The translations under genes were made by a program, and so were the position numbers. Source: Porticoccaceae bacterium (lineage in GTDB: Bacteria; Pseudomonadota; Gammaproteobacteria; Pseudomonadales; Porticoccaceae). Taken from it: 51,967 nucleotides of DNA. The stretch is from NCBI GenBank assembly GCA_029242085.1, contig JAQWUP010000041.1, forward strand, positions 1 to 51,967, read 5' to 3'. Each line of letters begins with the position of its first letter. Position 1 is the stretch's first letter. Shown piece by piece: positions 48,777-51,967 of this stretch. The notes below the pieces were generated by a model. It did not search any database. It was not told the origin of the DNA and worked only from the letters and a program-made list of their open reading frames with translations.

Positions 48777-49727
48777 GTGACGCTTAAGAATGCGGATCGA
48801 CTTTCCAGTGTGGAAGCCATCAAAGAAAATTTTGAATCAAGAAACTATATTTGCAACACACAAATCGCTACCGCGGTTTTTCTTGCTTATCATCTTGAAA
48901 AACCCATTCTGATTGAGGGTCCTCCCGGTGTCGGTAAAACCGAACTAGCAAAAACCTGTGCCGAACTATTGGAACTCGAGTGTGTTCGACTACAGTGTTA
49001 TGAAGGTCTCGATGAATCAAAAGCCATTTACGAGTGGAAATATGGCAAACAATTACTTTACACCCAGGTGCTTAAAGAAACCCTTGGCGAGATTCTGGAC
49101 GGCGCAACTGGTTTACACGAATCTGTCGTAAAACTTCATGAATTTGGCGATGTGTTTTTCTCCGAGGACTTCCTAGAACCTCGCCCGCTGCTCAAAGCAC
49201 TTCACCACGATGAAGGTTGTGTACTTCTTATCGACGAGGTCGACAAATCTGACCATGAGTTTGAGTCGTTGCTGCTTGAAATGCTATCGGACTTCCAGCT
49301 GTCGATTCCGGAAATCGGCACAGTCAAAGCTAACCCAAACAAGAAACCACTTGTGTTCTTGACCAGTAACAATACCCGGGAGATCAGTGATGCATTGAAA
49401 CGACGCTGCCTGCATCTCTACATTCCTTTCCCCGATGCATCGCTTGAACGACAAATCGTTCAGGCAAGGGTTCCCGAGATCACTGAAAGCCTGAGAGATC
49501 AACTGGTGACGTTCATTCAAGAACTGCGAGATATGGACTTGAAAAAAGTACCTGCTATCAGCGAAACGATAGATTGGGCAAGAACGCTCATTCTGCTGCA
49601 CACTGAATCACTTGATCCAGAACTTGTGAAGCAAACGCTCAATGTTATTCTGAAGTTTCAGGAAGACATCGAGACGGCAGAGGCCGATGTTCAAAACCTA
49701 ACCAATAAAGCACTCAAGCAAGCCTGA
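48777..49727 (+). CDS. MoxR family AAA+ ATPase
   Basis: A 316-residue AAA+ ATPase that acts as a chaperone for metal-cofactor insertion or assembly together with a VWA protein. Walker A is EGPPGVGKTEL (residues 47-57), Walker B is CVLLIDEVDKSD (about 143-154), sensor 1 is FLTSNNTRE, and the arginine finger region KRRCLHLYIPFPD. GTG start after AAAAGGA. It is followed after 7 bases by the VWA gene, the common MoxR-VWA (CoxD-CoxE-like) pair. Confidence 0.92.
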   Translation: MTLKNADRLSSVEAIKENFESRNYICNTQIATAVFLAYHLEKPILIEGPPGVGKTELAKTCAELLELECVRLQCYEGLDESKAIYEWKYGKQLLYTQVLKETLGEILDGATGLHESVVKLHEFGDVFFSEDFLEPRPLLKALHHDEGCVLLIDEVDKSDHEFESLLLEMLSDFQLSIPEIGTVKANPNKKPLVFLTSNNTREISDALKRRCLHLYIPFPDASLERQIVQARVPEITESLRDQLVTFIQELRDMDLKKVPAISETIDWARTLILLHTESLDPELVKQTLNVILKFQEDIETAEADVQNLTNKALKQA

Positions 49728-49734
49728 TCGCTCA

Positions 49735-51216
49735 ATGGACTCAACCCTCGTAGATTTTGTCAAGGCGCTTCGAACGGCTGAAATCAAAGTTTCACCCGCT
49801 GAAACGCTTGATGCCATGGAGTGTCTAGACCTCGTTGGTATTACTGATCGCAACTTTCTTAAAGATTCTCTTGCTCTCGTCTTATCAAAGACCCCGGAAG
49901 AAAAAGAAGCATTCGACGCCTGTTTTGACCGCTTTTTTGCATTTGAGAGCTTTAGGCAAATCGGACCAGACGGCGAATATACGCATGACGTCGACGAGGG
50001 AGATGCAGAAGCTGAGGGAGAACAGGCTGAGGGAGAGGGCTCACAAGGGGGCTCCGGAGAAGGTCAAGGCGGTGGCGCTGGCGGGGAAGAAGCTTCAGAG
50101 TCAGATAGTAACGAACCTCTCGATACATCACTGGATCCAGAATCCCCACTGGGTCAATTGCTGCTTTCAGGCTCAAGAACGGAACTTGTTGTTTCCATGG
50201 CTGAAGCGGGACGTACTGCCGAAGTAAACCAAATCGTGGTGTTTACACAAAAAGGGCTCTACACCCGGAAGATCATGGATGCGATGGGGCTGAAAGGATT
50301 GCAAGACGAAATTGGCATGCTTCAGGCTAATGAGCGCGAGGGTGCCGGGCAGATCCCCCAAAATCATTTGGCAAAACGATTGACCAAAGCTCGGGACCAC
50401 CTTCGAGAGCAGGTAAGAGACTACGTCGAAAAACAATTCTTCTTGCATGCCGATGAGTCAGGAAAACAGTTGCGGGAAGAACTGCTGAAGAAAGTAAAGC
50501 TTTCTAACCTTGAAAAGCGAAATTTCAAAGACGTTCAGGAAATTGTTTTCAAGATGGCAAAGAAACTTGTCGCCATCCATTCAAAACGAAGAAAGACCTA
50601 CAAACGCGGTCAATTAGACGTGCGCAAAACCCTTCGCCACAATATGCAGTACGACGGCATGCTGTTCGACCTACACTGGAAGGCACACAAGGTAGATAGA
50701 CCAAAAGTTATGTGCATCTGCGACGTTAGCGGGTCAGTTAGTAATTACTCACGCTTTCTCCTTATGTTTCTTTATAGCCTTGCTGATGTCATCCCCAAAG
50801 TCCGCTCTTTTGCTTTTTCTTCTGATTTGGGGGAAGTCACCTCTCTTTTCCAAAACAGCCAAGTTGAAGAAGCGATGGCTAGGACGATGCGTGACTATGG
50901 CAACGGCTCAACTGACTATGGCCGCATGTTCATGGATTTCAAAAATCACTGCATGGATGACGTCGATAACAAAACAACGATCATCATCCTCGGAGATGCT
51001 CGCAATAATTTTGGTGATCCGAAAGCTGAGATCCTTCGTGAGATGTACGACAAAAGCAAGCGCGTTATCTGGTTAAACCCGGAACCCAGATCGAGTTGGA
51101 CCGTGGGTGATGCGGAAATGGGCAAATATGGTCCCGCATGCCACCAGGCAGAGGTGTGCAATTCTCTGACGCACCTTGAGCGTGTCGTATCTAACCTGCT
51201 CAAGACTGCCACTTAG
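49735..51216 (+). CDS. CoxE-like VWA domain protein
   Basis: A 493-residue partner of the MoxR ATPase. Residues 1-80 are helical. Residues 86-126 are low-complexity, rich in Glu, Gly, Gln and Ser. A helical middle follows, then the VWA domain from about 322, whose MIDAS is visible as CDVSGSVS (D330, S332, S334), NGSTDYG and LGDARNNF. Such proteins bind targets through a metal-dependent site while the ATPase remodels them. In cox operons the client is CO dehydrogenase; here no client gene is adjacent. Confidence 0.88.
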   Translation: MDSTLVDFVKALRTAEIKVSPAETLDAMECLDLVGITDRNFLKDSLALVLSKTPEEKEAFDACFDRFFAFESFRQIGPDGEYTHDVDEGDAEAEGEQAEGEGSQGGSGEGQGGGAGGEEASESDSNEPLDTSLDPESPLGQLLLSGSRTELVVSMAEAGRTAEVNQIVVFTQKGLYTRKIMDAMGLKGLQDEIGMLQANEREGAGQIPQNHLAKRLTKARDHLREQVRDYVEKQFFLHADESGKQLREELLKKVKLSNLEKRNFKDVQEIVFKMAKKLVAIHSKRRKTYKRGQLDVRKTLRHNMQYDGMLFDLHWKAHKVDRPKVMCICDVSGSVSNYSRFLLMFLYSLADVIPKVRSFAFSSDLGEVTSLFQNSQVEEAMARTMRDYGNGSTDYGRMFMDFKNHCMDDVDNKTTIIILGDARNNFGDPKAEILREMYDKSKRVIWLNPEPRSSWTVGDAEMGKYGPACHQAEVCNSLTHLERVVSNLLKTAT

Positions 51217-51347
51217 CCGATGGTTCTTGCCACCTAGTAAACCCCTGTCGCTGGGCCCAATCTGGTATTACCCAACTCAAAATTGTGGTAATCTCTAGCC
51301 AGATTTTTGATCGTGAGATACAGCCAATTTCCTCCGTCTCACAAAAG

Positions 51348-51373
51348 CGTCACATCAGCGCAACGTCACATCA
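51348..51373. repeat. Direct repeats upstream of the ECF sigma gene
   Basis: CGTCACATCA occurs at 51348-51357 and 51364-51373, a 16-base step, about 36 bases before the sigma factor ATG. A partial third copy, CGTCTCACA, stands at 51335-51343. It could be a binding site for a regulator or part of an autoregulated promoter. Confidence 0.55.
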
Positions 51374-51408
51374 TGAGGGGCGATCGTTAAAACCTTAACG
51401 AAAAACAT

Positions 51409-51933
51409 ATGAACGCGAAAGAACCCAACACAGCGTCGCTCATAGACGAACTCGGTACACCGCTTGTGCGTTATCTGGCAAAAAAAGTCAGAAACAACGA
51501 AGATGCCAATGACCTTGCGCAGGAAGCCTTCCTTCGAATGCATCGATTCCAGCAATCAAGCGAACTGGACAATGCTCGCGCGTTCCTTTTTCGCACTGCC
51601 AACAATTTAGTCATTGATCAAATCAGGCGTGACAAAGTGCACGACAAGTACCTGAGTTCAGAAATGCTGCCAGAGCAATCGGATGAAAATGAAGATAAAT
51701 TTGCACCCTCGGCTGAACGCACAGCCTCCGCGGCGCAAGAACTCGATAAGATCTATCAGGTTGTCGACAAAATGCCAGTAAATGTGAAAAGAGCGTTTCT
51801 GCTTCATCGTGGCAGGGATATGAGCTATTCAGAAATAGCAGCCGAAATGGATGTATCCACCAGTATGGTGGAAAAATACATTAGTGGAGCGTTAAAGCTG
51901 CTTAGAAAAGAAATGAAATCAAGTGAATTATAA
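51409..51933 (+). CDS. ECF sigma-70 factor (FecI-like)
   Basis: A 174-residue extracytoplasmic-function sigma factor with regions 2 and 4 only. Region 2 includes NEDANDLAQEAFLRMHRF and ARAFLFRTANNLVIDQIRR (about 30-80). Region 4 includes MPVNVKRAFLLHR and SYSEIAAEMDVSTSMVEKYISGALKLLR (core SYSEIAAEMDVSTSM). The VDKMPVNVKRAF motif and size fit FecI-type factors, whose FecR anti-sigma usually follows. The window ends 34 bases after the stop, so that partner is not visible. Confidence 0.88.
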   Translation: MNAKEPNTASLIDELGTPLVRYLAKKVRNNEDANDLAQEAFLRMHRFQQSSELDNARAFLFRTANNLVIDQIRRDKVHDKYLSSEMLPEQSDENEDKFAPSAERTASAAQELDKIYQVVDKMPVNVKRAFLLHRGRDMSYSEIAAEMDVSTSMVEKYISGALKLLRKEMKSSEL

Positions 51934-51967
51934 AACCAGCTGATCAGGAAAGAAGCTTCTCTTTCCA

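Overview
This is a gene-dense stretch of a bacterial chromosome from a gammaproteobacterium. The support is synteny: rppH-ptsP, radC next to rpmB-rpmG, coaBC-algC-argB-slmA facing rph-pyrE, yicC-gmk-rpoZ-spoT-ridA-recG, tkt-epd-pgk-fba and sahR-metK-ahcY. The arrangement is closer to Pseudomonas and Cellvibrionales-like marine lineages than to enterics. The genus cannot be fixed by eye. I see no tRNA, rRNA, CRISPR array, insertion sequence or prophage.

Layout. 0-9.6 kb: the end of an NRDE protein, nitrogen-PTS enzyme I with RppH, an HAD phosphatase, a lone gcvH, a DUF481 outer-membrane protein, a tightly coupled minus-strand operon (FAH hydrolase, DUF1653, ribosome-rescue ArfB, stress kinase SrkA), and a D-2-hydroxyacid dehydrogenase. 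9.7-12.8 kb: serA, a cold-shock gene with a long leader, and rpmB-rpmG (rpmG encodes only 55 aa) with a good promoter and terminator, then radC. 12.9-20.2 kb: coaBC, a membrane-anchored AlgC fusion, argB, slmA, a DUF4124 protein, pyrE, rph. 20.3-31.7 kb: yicC, a secreted S1/P1 nuclease, gmk, rpoZ, spoT, ridA, an SDR protein, oxyR, recG and a DUF47-Pit phosphate pair.

31.7-38.1 kb is the accessory-looking part. It holds small minus-strand genes, among them a three-gene cassette (32778-34112): a 49-aa lipoprotein, a 286-aa membrane protein and a 108-aa soluble protein. The last two share a Gly/Asn/Gln motif, at the C-terminus of one and the N-terminus of the other. That geometry resembles bacterial amyloid-signalling pairs, and this is the best candidate in the window for an undescribed system.

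38.2-43.6 kb is a sugar-phosphate operon (tkt-epd-pgk-fba). 43.7-47.3 kb is the S-adenosylmethionine cycle operon, headed by its probable SAH-responsive regulator SahR and a 22-bp palindrome. From the middle of ahcY to the end (tesB, a MoxR ATPase with a VWA partner, an ECF sigma factor), Arg codon choice moves towards AGA/AGG/CGA, so this end may be a transferred segment or an assembly join.
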